A stretch of 12,583 bases of DNA from Fidelibacterota bacterium. GTDB taxonomy: Bacteria; Marinisomatota; Marinisomatia; Marinisomatales; UBA1611. The translations under genes were made by a program, and so were the position numbers. Shown in pieces: positions 1 through 7,319 of this stretch. The notes below the pieces were generated by a model. That model saw only the letters and a program-made list of their open reading frames with translations. It did not search any database and had not been told where the DNA came from. The first letter of the stretch is position 1, and every line of letters starts with the position of its first letter. The stretch lies in contig NZKX01000037.1 in assembly GCA_002694025.1 (NCBI GenBank), positions 1-12,583 on the forward strand. Reading direction: 5' to 3'.

Positions 1-786
1 CCAAGTTTTTTTTCTATTATTTTGAATTTTTTTATAGTTCTCAAGCTGACCATAGAGGAAAGCTGCTAATAAATCTGAAAGTCTAAAAGAGGAGCCATAG
101 TCAACCCAGGAGTACTTGTTTATTTTTCCTTTAGAAAACTTTTGGCGATTTGTCCCTTTGTCCATAATTACTTCTGCTCTATCGAAGTAGTCTGAGTCAT
201 TTATAAATAACGCTCCTCCTTCACCACATGTAATATTTTTTGTTTCATGAAAACTTTGAGTAGCAAATTGACCAAAAGTTCCTAAATACTTTCCTTTGTA
301 TTTTCCAAATAACCCATGAGCATTGTCTTCTATAACAAATATATTATTCATCTTAGCAATTTCAATTATTGAATCCATCTCACATCCAATTCCTGCGTAA
401 TGAACTGGAATTATAGCTTTTGTATTCTTTGTAATAAGTGATTCGATCTTACTTTCATCCATATTCAAGGTGTCTTTTCGAATATCGACAAAAATAGGCT
501 TTCCGCCTCTTGAAATAAAAGCATTCGCAGTCGACACAAATGTATATGAAGGTAAAATTATTTCGTCTCCTGGTTGAATATCAATTAGATATGAAATGGC
601 TTCTAATGCATGAGTACAGGAAGTAGTTAGAAGTGATTTTTTGATTCCTATCACATTTTTTAAATAAGCATTACATTTTTTCGTAAAAGCGCCATCGGCG
701 GCAATATGTTGGTTTAAAATTGCTTCTTGAACATATTTTAATTCACGTCCGACAATCGAAGGGGTATTGAATCCTATAAAGTCCAA
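1..786 (-). CDS. wecE: dTDP-4-amino-4,6-dideoxygalactose transaminase, WecE/RffA type (partial, 3' end beyond left edge)
   Basis: This is a PLP-dependent DegT/DnrJ/EryC1/StrS aminotransferase that should convert dTDP-4-keto-6-deoxy-D-glucose plus glutamate to dTDP-4-amino-4,6-dideoxy-D-galactose in the cytoplasm. The first 262 residues are present, of the roughly 375-390 usual for the family. The translation follows E. coli WecE closely: FNTPSIVGREL (6-16), DGAFTKKC (31-38), QPGDEIILPSYTFVSTANAF (71-90), PVHYAGIGCEMD (127-138), EDNAHG (153-158) and SFHETKN (178-184). Lys183 is the expected PLP Schiff-base lysine and Asp154 the cofactor-ring aspartate. The start must be TTG at 786-784: an in-frame TAG lies 12 nt upstream and the next ATG is at residue 109. 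It is the last visible gene of the minus-strand operon, 68 nt after the flavoprotein gene. Genes making its substrate (RmlA/RmlB type) are not in the window. The family is certain. Exact stereochemistry is inferred from similarity. Confidence 0.93.
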   Translation of the reverse strand, partial: MDFIGFNTPSIVGRELKYVQEAILNQHIAADGAFTKKCNAYLKNVIGIKKSLLTTSCTHALEAISYLIDIQPGDEIILPSYTFVSTANAFISRGGKPIFVDIRKDTLNMDESKIESLITKNTKAIIPVHYAGIGCEMDSIIEIAKMNNIFVIEDNAHGLFGKYKGKYLGTFGQFATQSFHETKNITCGEGGALFINDSDYFDRAEVIMDKGTNRQKFSKGKINKYSWVDYGSSFRLSDLLAAFLYGQLENYKKIQNNRKKTW

Positions 787-854
787 CTTTAGTCCGTTCT
801 AATACTCTTACAAGACATATTAAACGTTGTAGATATCCTGCAAAAAAATCTCGG

Positions 855-2282
855 TTAATATTTGATCTGGTTATAACGATACATTTCAAGCATATCAGTT
901 GGGATACCCCAATTAATTGCACCAACATCATCATGAAGTTTTTCAAGATCATCTTTATACTTATTTCTTAACTTATTTTCTGTGGTATAAAGACCAGGGC
1001 TAAAACCATGTTGATAAGAAGCGCTCATAAGGTGCTTTACTGACTTTTTAATTGCTTGTTCTCTTGTTAGAGTCCTGATATGATTTCTTTCTGGGTGAAA
1101 CCATTTATATTTCTTGTCAACTTTTTCTCCAGATAACATTGATGATAATATTTTGGACAATAAAGGTGCTTGGTGGAAACCATCTCTCTTAGTACCTGAT
1201 GCAATATACAGTCCTTCTACAGAGGTCGGGCCAATTAGAGGATATGTATCTGCACTTGTAGGTCTCCATCCAATATTTATTTTTTCTAATTCAGAATTAT
1301 ACATTTTTAAGTTAATTTGATTCTTGACATTTTCTAATAAGGATTGAACTTCTACAATTCTTGGTTTAAAAATAGGGCGAGGCGAAATTAAGTTTGTTGC
1401 TCCAGCTACGACTTTATTTGTTGAATCTCTTGACATAAAAGGAGATGCATATATTCCACATGCGAGACCTCGGTTGGGAGTTCGTATACAGTTAGATAAA
1501 TATTCTTTTGGATTTGAAATTAATACACTAACACCGACTCCATAAAATATTCGAGGAATGGTTATATCAATTTTACTATCACGTAATAAATCAGTTACAT
1601 TAGATCCTGAAGCTAAAAGAAATTTGTCACCTGAAATTTTTTTGCCTGAGACTAATGTTAAATGGTCTAATTTATTATTCCTTTGATTTAAAAACTTCAC
1701 ATTTTCATTAACAAAATCAACTCTTCCATCGTTGCCTAAATATTGTTCCAGTGAATTAATTGTTGAATTAGGATTAATCCATCCTTCATTCCTTATAAAA
1801 ATAGCATGATTAGTTCGATCTTTTTGATTAGGGTAGTATCCAGGTATGTCTTGAGGCTCCACAGGCTGATATGGCTGATCATATTTTTTTAAGGCTTTGA
1901 TAATTAAGTTATAATTTTCATCATCATATGAATCAGCAGACGTATTGTTTATTAAATATGTACCTAAGCCACCATCAAGAATTGGATTTGGATGTTTAGT
2001 TTTTTGGATATCCTTTAATTGAGAATATTTCTTTATAAATGCAGGCCATAAATCTGTCGCTTTTATGCTCATTTCAAAGCGAAGTTTATTATACTTGTTG
2101 GAAAAAGTATCTTCATCTACTTCACAAAAAGAGTTTAGCATTGCTGCTGCTGCTAAAGTCGCAGAACCAACTCTCTCTTTTGCTCCGATAATTGTGATTT
2201 TAGAAGACGAAGATAGGTTTTCAAGCAATCTAAAAGCAGTTGATAAAGATATTATTCCATTTCCTATAAAAATATAATGCAT
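855..2282 (-). CDS. FAD-dependent oxidoreductase, DAO (D-amino-acid/glycine oxidase-like) family
   Basis: A 475-residue flavoprotein of the DAO fold, which includes glycine oxidase ThiO, DadA and sarcosine oxidase; members usually oxidise C-N bonds of amines or amino acids. The N-terminal FAD-binding strand-turn-helix is IFIGNGIISLSTAF (4-17). It is followed by the family's Ala-rich FAD segment GSATLAAAAML (39-49). Near the C-terminal end of the fold is the hallmark GWRPTSADTYPLIGP (338-352), then GTKRDGFHQAP (363-373). The third glycine of GxGxxG is Ser12, and the usual acidic residue after strand 2 is replaced by Gly33, so FAD ribose binding may differ. About 80 extra C-terminal residues (395-475), rich in charged and aromatic residues, go beyond typical glycine oxidase length. 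It starts 9 nt after the TylF-like gene without a clear Shine-Dalgarno site. Context suggests action on an amino sugar or an amino-acid substituent of the glycan, but the substrate is unknown. Confidence 0.85.
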   Translation of the reverse strand: MHYIFIGNGIISLSTAFRLLENLSSSSKITIIGAKERVGSATLAAAAMLNSFCEVDEDTFSNKYNKLRFEMSIKATDLWPAFIKKYSQLKDIQKTKHPNPILDGGLGTYLINNTSADSYDDENYNLIIKALKKYDQPYQPVEPQDIPGYYPNQKDRTNHAIFIRNEGWINPNSTINSLEQYLGNDGRVDFVNENVKFLNQRNNKLDHLTLVSGKKISGDKFLLASGSNVTDLLRDSKIDITIPRIFYGVGVSVLISNPKEYLSNCIRTPNRGLACGIYASPFMSRDSTNKVVAGATNLISPRPIFKPRIVEVQSLLENVKNQINLKMYNSELEKINIGWRPTSADTYPLIGPTSVEGLYIASGTKRDGFHQAPLLSKILSSMLSGEKVDKKYKWFHPERNHIRTLTREQAIKKSVKHLMSASYQHGFSPGLYTTENKLRNKYKDDLEKLHDDVGAINWGIPTDMLEMYRYNQIKY

Positions 2283-2291
2283 TTAGACAAT

Positions 2292-3062
2292 TTAATATTT
2301 AATCATGTAACATAGACCCGGATAAAATTCTGATTGAATTAGTTTATGACTCTGTTTATTTTGAATTTTTTCAAAATAAACTTGTCCTTCAGCAATGATT
2401 GACCCCCTAGTCAGTTGCCAAAAAGCCAAGATCCCGCCAGGGACTAATCTTTCCCATAATTGATCAATAACTTTATTCAAAGGCTCAAAAGAATTAATAT
2501 CTATAAAAACTAGAGACAAAACTTGATTCGGATGCTCTAAGAAAAAATGGGGTATAGTTTGAATACAATCACCAATTATGATTTTATGCTTAGAATTATT
2601 ATGTCCCATTGCATTACTTTTTTCGTGTTCTATTAATAATTTCTCTAAATAATTAGCATATTCATCACCAACTGAATAGGTACCATTTTTATATATATTT
2701 GATTTTTTATCTTTTTTAGAGAAACCCTTGTATCCTTTAAACGTATCAAACAAAAAAATTCTTCTATTGAAATTTAATGGTTCATAAATAGCTCTTAAGT
2801 TTTCACAAATTACTGCCGTTTGTCCTCGCCACGTTCCAACATCAAATATAGATCCAGGTAAAGTTTTTATTTTTTTGTAAATACTTTGAATACCGAAAAT
2901 TCTCGCAAGAGAAGAGCCTCTTAAAAATAATGGAAGGGATCTCTCTTTTTCCTCCTCTGAGCCATTGAATTCTTTCATCATTTGAAATATTTTTTTTCTA
3001 CTATTTAAACTGTGTTTATCAGAAAAACTTAGTATAGAAGATTCATGTTGTTTTTTTACCAT
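2292..3062 (-). CDS. TylF/MycF-like sugar O-methyltransferase homologue (class I SAM)
   Basis: A 256-residue protein of the TylF/MacO family, whose characterised members methylate a hydroxyl of a deoxysugar and depend on a divalent metal. Family marks are RSLPLFLRG (41-49) before the SAM domain, the glycine-rich loop IFDVGTWRGQTA (72-83), FLFDTFKGYKGF (103-114), IIIGDCIQTIP (161-171) and FIDINSFEPLNKVIDQLW (186-203). The residues after PGGILAF (208-214) are WQL; relatives usually have an acidic pair here (DD or DE), which is thought to help bind metal. The fold is therefore clear but catalytic competence is not. The ATG at 3062 has an AGGAA Shine-Dalgarno site 8-9 nt upstream, within the 11-nt gap after the preceding methyltransferase gene. 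It is probably co-translated with its neighbours and directed at a sugar of the same glycan. Confidence 0.82.
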   Translation of the reverse strand: MVKKQHESSILSFSDKHSLNSRKKIFQMMKEFNGSEEEKERSLPLFLRGSSLARIFGIQSIYKKIKTLPGSIFDVGTWRGQTAVICENLRAIYEPLNFNRRIFLFDTFKGYKGFSKKDKKSNIYKNGTYSVGDEYANYLEKLLIEHEKSNAMGHNNSKHKIIIGDCIQTIPHFFLEHPNQVLSLVFIDINSFEPLNKVIDQLWERLVPGGILAFWQLTRGSIIAEGQVYFEKIQNKQSHKLIQSEFYPGLCYMIKY

Positions 3063-3073
3063 AAACTAATTTC

Positions 3074-3694
3074 CTATTTCCTAACGATAATTGTGAATTC
3101 ATACAAAGAGTAATTATCTAATAACTCGATTTGTTGTGAAAAGTAATTTGAACAATAATCAAAAAAATAAACCGGGTCAGCGTAATATAGTTTTTTTTCC
3201 CTTCTTTTCTTTTCTGCCAAATTTGACAGCATATTAAAAGAAAAACCCTTATTTGATATCGAATTTATTTCTTCCAATGTATTAGTGATATAATCCTTCC
3301 ATACTTCTTCTGAAAAATTCATCTTCACATTAAAGATACCACTTGATAAAACATAATCAAATTTAATTTTATTATCTAAATGTGTATACCATTTACATTT
3401 AGCTTTTAAATCCATCTCCTTGGCTTTAAAGATCATTTCATTTGAAATATCATAGCCAGTATATTGAAATTGATTGTACAATCCATTCATATAATGATAT
3501 AAAGCTCCGTATCCACATCCATAGTCAAGCAAGCTAAAATTGGTTTCTTTTCTTTTTATAATCTTTAAAATTTTTTTAAACCTCAGTGATTGAGAACTAA
3601 GAGAGTTCCAGTCTACACCTTTATAATTTGGTCCATGTATTTTAAGTTTAGAATCATAATATTTTACAATATTATTTAGTAAGTGATTTTTCAA
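3074..3694 (-). CDS. Small class I SAM-dependent methyltransferase
   Basis: A 206-residue class I methyltransferase. Motif I is LLDYGCGYGALY (55-66), with the D-x-G-x-G-x-G pattern that binds SAM. YTGYDIS (78-84) supplies the acidic residue at the end of strand 2 that binds the ribose. The N-terminal part YYDSKLKIHGPNYKGVDW (12-29), then SQSLRF, is typical of a small methyltransferase group that I associate with polysaccharide clusters. The substrate (sugar hydroxyl, amino group or lipid) cannot be read from sequence. The start is TTG at 3694-3692, only 7 nt after the preceding glycosyltransferase stop. No in-frame ATG lies between the nearest upstream stop and motif I, so TTG is effectively forced; the ribosome-binding site (TTAGG) is weak and very close. 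Tight spacing suggests co-translation with the GtrB-like and TylF-like genes. Confidence 0.85.
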   Translation of the reverse strand: MKNHLLNNIVKYYDSKLKIHGPNYKGVDWNSLSSQSLRFKKILKIIKRKETNFSLLDYGCGYGALYHYMNGLYNQFQYTGYDISNEMIFKAKEMDLKAKCKWYTHLDNKIKFDYVLSSGIFNVKMNFSEEVWKDYITNTLEEINSISNKGFSFNMLSNLAEKKRREKKLYYADPVYFFDYCSNYFSQQIELLDNYSLYEFTIIVRK

Positions 3695-3701
3695 ACCTAA
3701 C

Positions 3702-4625
3702 TTAGTGTTTATTTAAATGTTTTTCGATTATGTAGAGAGGCCTTTCTTTTGTTTGTTCAAAAATTTTAGAAATATACAATCCTAAAATACCCAAACTAAT
3801 CAATATTAATCCCGTTGAAAATATAATCAATATAACAATGCTGGGCCAACCTGTTTGATATCCACTAATAAAATATTGAACAATGATATATATTATTGAG
3901 AAAAAACCAAACAAGGAAAATAAGCAACCGATATATATAGATATTTTTAATAGTCTATCTGTTTGCGATGTTAAACCATTTAACGCTAAAGTGATTAACT
4001 TGTTTATAGAGTAGGTTGATTCTCCGCTATATCTTTCATCATGTTCAATAACAATACTGGTTTTAGAAAAGCCTAACCATTTTATTATTGCAAGATAATG
4101 CCTATGGTAGTCATTTATTTTTAGGAAAGCATCAATGACATCTCTTGATATTAGTGAAAGAGTGCCATTTTGAGATATCTTGGTATTATCATTTAAAATA
4201 TTTAAGAAACTGTAAAATAATTTTGATGCTACATTTTTAAAAAAACTATGTTTCCTTTTTTTTGCAATACTTAAGACTATATGATATCCCTTAATATGTT
4301 CTTCTATTAACTGATGAAAATACTTGGGATCTTCTTGTAAGTCGCAGTCTAAAACTATTGCAACTTTTTTCTTTGATACTTTTAATCCAGCAGAAATAGC
4401 ATACGCTTGCCCAAAATTTTTTGAAAGTTTAATTCCCTTTAGATTACTATTTTTCTCACACAATAGTTCTATTTGTTTCCAAGAACTATCAGTACTTCCA
4501 TCATCAACCAGAATAAGTTCATAATCATTAGTTATTTTTTTAATTTCTTTTTCAACTCTTCTAACAAGCTCATTAATAATATTTTCTGCTTCATAAACGG
4601 GACTAACTATTGATACACTAATCAT
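3702..4625 (-). CDS. GtrB/DPM1-like family 2 glycosyltransferase with two C-terminal membrane segments
   Basis: A polyprenyl-phosphate sugar synthase-like GT2 enzyme that probably transfers a hexose from a nucleotide sugar to undecaprenyl phosphate on the cytoplasmic face of the inner membrane. Numbering from the ATG (307 residues), the GT-A domain has SIVSPVYEAENI (5-16), DDGSTD (41-46) and the metal-binding DCDLQEDP (93-100). RYSGESTYSINKL lies at 198-210. Two hydrophobic segments follow (about 225-253 and 260-285), then ERPLYIIEKHLN (294-305), as in GtrB and related bactoprenol glucosyltransferases. An in-frame GTG at 4634 would add three residues, but the AGGAG site lies only 2 nt before it and 11 nt before the ATG at 4625, so I prefer the ATG. 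That ATG begins one base after the wbqC-like stop, implying translational coupling. The sugar transferred is not identifiable. Confidence 0.9.
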   Translation of the reverse strand: MISVSIVSPVYEAENIINELVRRVEKEIKKITNDYELILVDDGSTDSSWKQIELLCEKNSNLKGIKLSKNFGQAYAISAGLKVSKKKVAIVLDCDLQEDPKYFHQLIEEHIKGYHIVLSIAKKRKHSFFKNVASKLFYSFLNILNDNTKISQNGTLSLISRDVIDAFLKINDYHRHYLAIIKWLGFSKTSIVIEHDERYSGESTYSINKLITLALNGLTSQTDRLLKISIYIGCLFSLFGFFSIIYIIVQYFISGYQTGWPSIVILIIFSTGLILISLGILGLYISKIFEQTKERPLYIIEKHLNKH

Positions 4626-4626
4626 T

Positions 4627-5355
4627 TTAATCACCGCTCCTAAAATTTTTGTACGATTTTAAAAATTTTTTTGCGTTTGGACCTTCATTAAAAATCAAAT
4701 CTAAAATACTAACTTTATGTTCAAATGGTGGAAAAAGTTGATGGTACGCTTGATAATTATCATAATTAAACCATTCAATCTTTATCCCTTCTTTTACGAA
4801 TTGATTTTGGTCAATATAATTTTTTGCAAGCGGACCAGAAACATATGTACTTGCATCAGATTGTTTACAGATACTAAGGATCCTTTGATTGGCACTTTTT
4901 GCATCCAATTTATAATCCATTGACCACTTAATCTTAGTCTTAATATTCAACATTTTATTTATGATTTGTATAAAAGAAAAATTTATTTGGTTTAAAAATA
5001 CATGTTTATTATCTAAGAATAAGGGCTTAAACACATCTTTATATATTTTAAAGAATTTGGTTTTTGAATAATTGTGCGAAATTTTAGACCAGTGAATTTT
5101 ACCCCAATTCTTATTAGCTATTTTTGTATCTTTGATCTTTTGAAAGTATTTTCCTTTTACTTCTACTGGAATTGTTAGCCATTCAAGCCCGCTAGGTGTT
5201 TTAATTTTATTTCTATTTCTCCAATCTCTTTTTGTGAATTGACAGTCGTCATAAATAACAAATTCATCAACATAGCTAATTAAATCAAAGTAACCTTTCC
5301 ATGGTATGTAATTTGATTGGACAACTCCGATTTTTTTTTCCTTCTTTTTATTCAT
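4627..5355 (-). CDS. WbqC family protein
   Basis: A 242-residue protein of the WbqC family (Pfam WbqC-like), found in many O-antigen and capsule clusters but, as far as I know, without an established reaction. The conserved N-terminal blocks are QSNYIPWKGYFDLI (13-26) and YDDCQFTKRDWRNRNKIKT (35-53), followed by EWLTIPV (58-64). The C-terminal blocks are YVSGPLAKNYID (171-182) and SILDLIFNEGP (216-226). There is no signal peptide or membrane segment, so it is probably cytoplasmic. The length is normal for the family. It is the first gene of the left-hand block and opens divergently from the plus-strand membrane-protein gene. The ATG has no recognisable Shine-Dalgarno site. A run of nine A residues lies in codons 6-9. 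Its consistent position beside methyltransferases and glycosyltransferases suggests sugar or lipid-linked intermediate modification, which is inference only. Confidence 0.92.
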   Translation of the reverse strand: MNKKKEKKIGVVQSNYIPWKGYFDLISYVDEFVIYDDCQFTKRDWRNRNKIKTPSGLEWLTIPVEVKGKYFQKIKDTKIANKNWGKIHWSKISHNYSKTKFFKIYKDVFKPLFLDNKHVFLNQINFSFIQIINKMLNIKTKIKWSMDYKLDAKSANQRILSICKQSDASTYVSGPLAKNYIDQNQFVKEGIKIEWFNYDNYQAYHQLFPPFEHKVSILDLIFNEGPNAKKFLKSYKNFRSGD

Positions 5356-5601
5356 GTTATAATATAAAATAATTCTTTAAAACCAATCTATTTTTATTAA
5401 CCTTTAAAATCTATCGCATTTTAATGATTTTAATAATTCTAGGTAACACTTCAAAATTTTTACATTTAAGAAGACTATTTAGAATTTATAAAATAGGATC
5501 ATAGATTTATTTTTATAAGTAGGCACACCAATATTTTTGACGTAATATCAAGATTGAGTGAAGTTTTTTAAAAAAATAAGATCATAAATTGAAAATTAGT
5601 T
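5356..5601. promoter_or_regulatory. Divergent intergenic region, presumed promoters for both flanking genes
   Basis: These 246 bases separate two divergently transcribed genes, so promoters for both should lie here. I see no RNA gene, convincing small ORF, strong inverted repeat or operator. Weak matches exist. On the plus strand, TTGAGT at 5554-5559 and TAAGAT at 5577-5582 are spaced 17 bp. On the minus strand, TTGGTT at 5386-5381 and TATTAT at 5364-5359 are spaced 16 bp. The latter would start transcription at or just inside the wbqC-like ATG, giving a leaderless message, which fits the lack of a ribosome-binding site. In DNA this AT-rich such boxes arise by chance, so the region is supported by arrangement rather than by the boxes. 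Confidence 0.35.
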
Positions 5602-7290
5602 TTGATCATTCATCAAATATTACCTGCCACAATCTCAATTATTTTTTTAGTTCTTTACTATTATTTTATTGGTTCTTTACTATACCCTTTTATTTTTTCA
5701 AGTAAGAAAAATTATGATAAACAAATAAATCAAAGTTTATTTTTAGGTCTAATATCGAACACAACGTTTCTATACCTTTGGAATTTATTTTTCCCAATTA
5801 ATGAAATAGGATTTGTTGTTTTTATTTTAATTTGTTTTTTTATTGGAGTTAAGTATAGAATTATAAAAAATATTAGGAACAATATAGTCAGTTATTTTAT
5901 AAAGTACATTCCTTTCATTTTTTTAATTTCTACATGGCTTGGTTTTTTATCAAACAATATGATTGGTCCATATGATCTGGGTTTATATCACTTGCAAGTT
6001 ATCAAATGGGCAGAAAGCTTCCATGTTGTCAAAGGGATTGGGAATTTACATAGCAGGTTAGGCTTTTCATGTAGTAGTTGGTTGCTTTCTTCGCAATTTA
6101 ATGTAGTTTTCAATACAAAATTATTTTTATGGACCCATGGAGCGATCTACTTGATAATTGGTTTTATTAATTTTCTTTACCTACCTGTTTTTTCAAAAAT
6201 TAGAATAAAAAAATCTGAGAAAATTATCAGAATTTTTTATTTACCTATGTTGGTTAATTTATGTTTTTCAAGTTTCCCAGGGACTTCATCAGATTTACCG
6301 GTTTTTTTATTTACATCGATTATTTCAATATATTATTTCCGTTTCATAGCCTATAAAGAAAATGGCAGTATAAATATGATCTTTTTATTGGCAGTGCTAG
6401 GATTATCAAGCAAACTTACTTTTGCAGCGGTAATAATAGGTTTAGGCTTTCCATTAATTTTTATAATGATTAAACAAATATCAAACATAAATTATTTAGC
6501 AAAAGGTATTGTGCTTTTATCTTTAATAACTTTTATCCTATGGTCTTACAGAAATGTTATTATGACAGGTTACCCCTTTTATCCTTATAATAAAATTTCA
6601 TTTCCGGTTGAGTGGAAAATGAATCAGGCAACGGTAGAAAATATTAAAAATCAAATTACCATTTACTCTACAGGATACACCGATATAAAAAAATTAAAAT
6701 ACAAAGAACGTCTTAAGTGGTATTTAAAAAAAATAACAGTACAGCACAGAAAAATTGAAATTTATTATCCAATTATTATTGGAGTCTTTGGATTGCTTTA
6801 CAGTCTTATTTTTATAAGAAAAAAATTTCACGAAATCGTTATGTTAGCGTTGCCATCAGTTTTTCCAATACTATTATGGACGCAAATACCTGGGAGTAGA
6901 TTTTTTTCTTCGTCTTTTTGGTGGTTTGGAATAGCCTTTATTGTCTATCCATTAACTAAAATGATGAAAAATCGTAATTATAATTACCTTTTTTTATTAA
7001 TAGTTGCCTTTTCAATTTCAATTCATGTTTTGGATAGGCTTGGGTCTCCCAAAAATTTTTTTCCAATGAATATAAAGTCAGAGATACCAGATATCACCAC
7101 AAAAAAAAATATAACTAATCAAGGCCTAACTTATTTCTTACCAAAGGATGATTTATGTTGGGATAGCCCGCTTCCTTGCTCGCCAGAGCCAGAGTTTTGG
7201 CTAGAAAATGTTGTTCAAATTACTGACGGTAAAATTTGGGAAGGATATAGAATTAAAAAATTAAATCAATTAGATGATAACATTAACTAA
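5602..7290 (+). CDS. Multi-pass membrane protein, LIC_10190/DUF8201-like, probably GT-C-type
   Basis: A 562-residue polytopic inner-membrane protein with about ten or more hydrophobic segments. After two N-terminal membrane stretches and a basic loop, the first large extracytoplasmic loop carries GPYDLGLYHLQVIKWAESF (122-140) and GIGNLHSRLGFSCSS (145-159). This pattern resembles the LIC_10190 family. An Asp in this loop (Asp125) is where GT-C sugar transferases usually keep a catalytic acid, so a lipid-linked sugar transferase role is plausible but unproven. A hydrophilic tail holds CWDSPLPC (519-526), two cysteines that could form a disulfide in the periplasm. The start is TTG at 5602: a TGA stop lies four codons upstream and the first internal Met is residue 120. 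No clear Shine-Dalgarno site is present. It is the only plus-strand gene and converges with the next GT2 gene across 29 nt without a visible terminator. Confidence 0.75.
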   Translation: MIIHQILPATISIIFLVLYYYFIGSLLYPFIFSSKKNYDKQINQSLFLGLISNTTFLYLWNLFFPINEIGFVVFILICFFIGVKYRIIKNIRNNIVSYFIKYIPFIFLISTWLGFLSNNMIGPYDLGLYHLQVIKWAESFHVVKGIGNLHSRLGFSCSSWLLSSQFNVVFNTKLFLWTHGAIYLIIGFINFLYLPVFSKIRIKKSEKIIRIFYLPMLVNLCFSSFPGTSSDLPVFLFTSIISIYYFRFIAYKENGSINMIFLLAVLGLSSKLTFAAVIIGLGFPLIFIMIKQISNINYLAKGIVLLSLITFILWSYRNVIMTGYPFYPYNKISFPVEWKMNQATVENIKNQITIYSTGYTDIKKLKYKERLKWYLKKITVQHRKIEIYYPIIIGVFGLLYSLIFIRKKFHEIVMLALPSVFPILLWTQIPGSRFFSSSFWWFGIAFIVYPLTKMMKNRNYNYLFLLIVAFSISIHVLDRLGSPKNFFPMNIKSEIPDITTKKNITNQGLTYFLPKDDLCWDSPLPCSPEPEFWLENVVQITDGKIWEGYRIKKLNQLDDNIN

Positions 7291-7319
7291 AAATATACTT
7301 TTAAGATATCCATTGATTC

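Noticed and set aside
743..952. Minus-strand 69-codon ORF across the gap between the flavoprotein and aminotransferase genes
   Set aside because: It overlaps the ends of both well-supported genes in another frame, has low-complexity content and resembles no family.
1114..1320. Plus-strand ORF inside the flavoprotein gene; similar ones at 2065-2277, 4324-4524, 4717-4923, 10669-10857 and 11682-11873
   Set aside because: These are antisense shadows of clear genes and show no motif or start signal.
4626..4634. GTG start for the GtrB-like glycosyltransferase
   Set aside because: The AGGAG site is only 2 nt before it; the ATG at 4625 has a workable 11-nt spacing and gives the usual family N-terminus.
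5356..5601. Possible small RNA or short ORF in the divergent intergenic region
   Set aside because: No conserved structure, no good start with a ribosome-binding site and no terminator; only weak promoter-like boxes.
7291..7319. Bidirectional terminator between the convergent genes
   Set aside because: No inverted repeat followed by a T-run can be drawn in this short stretch.
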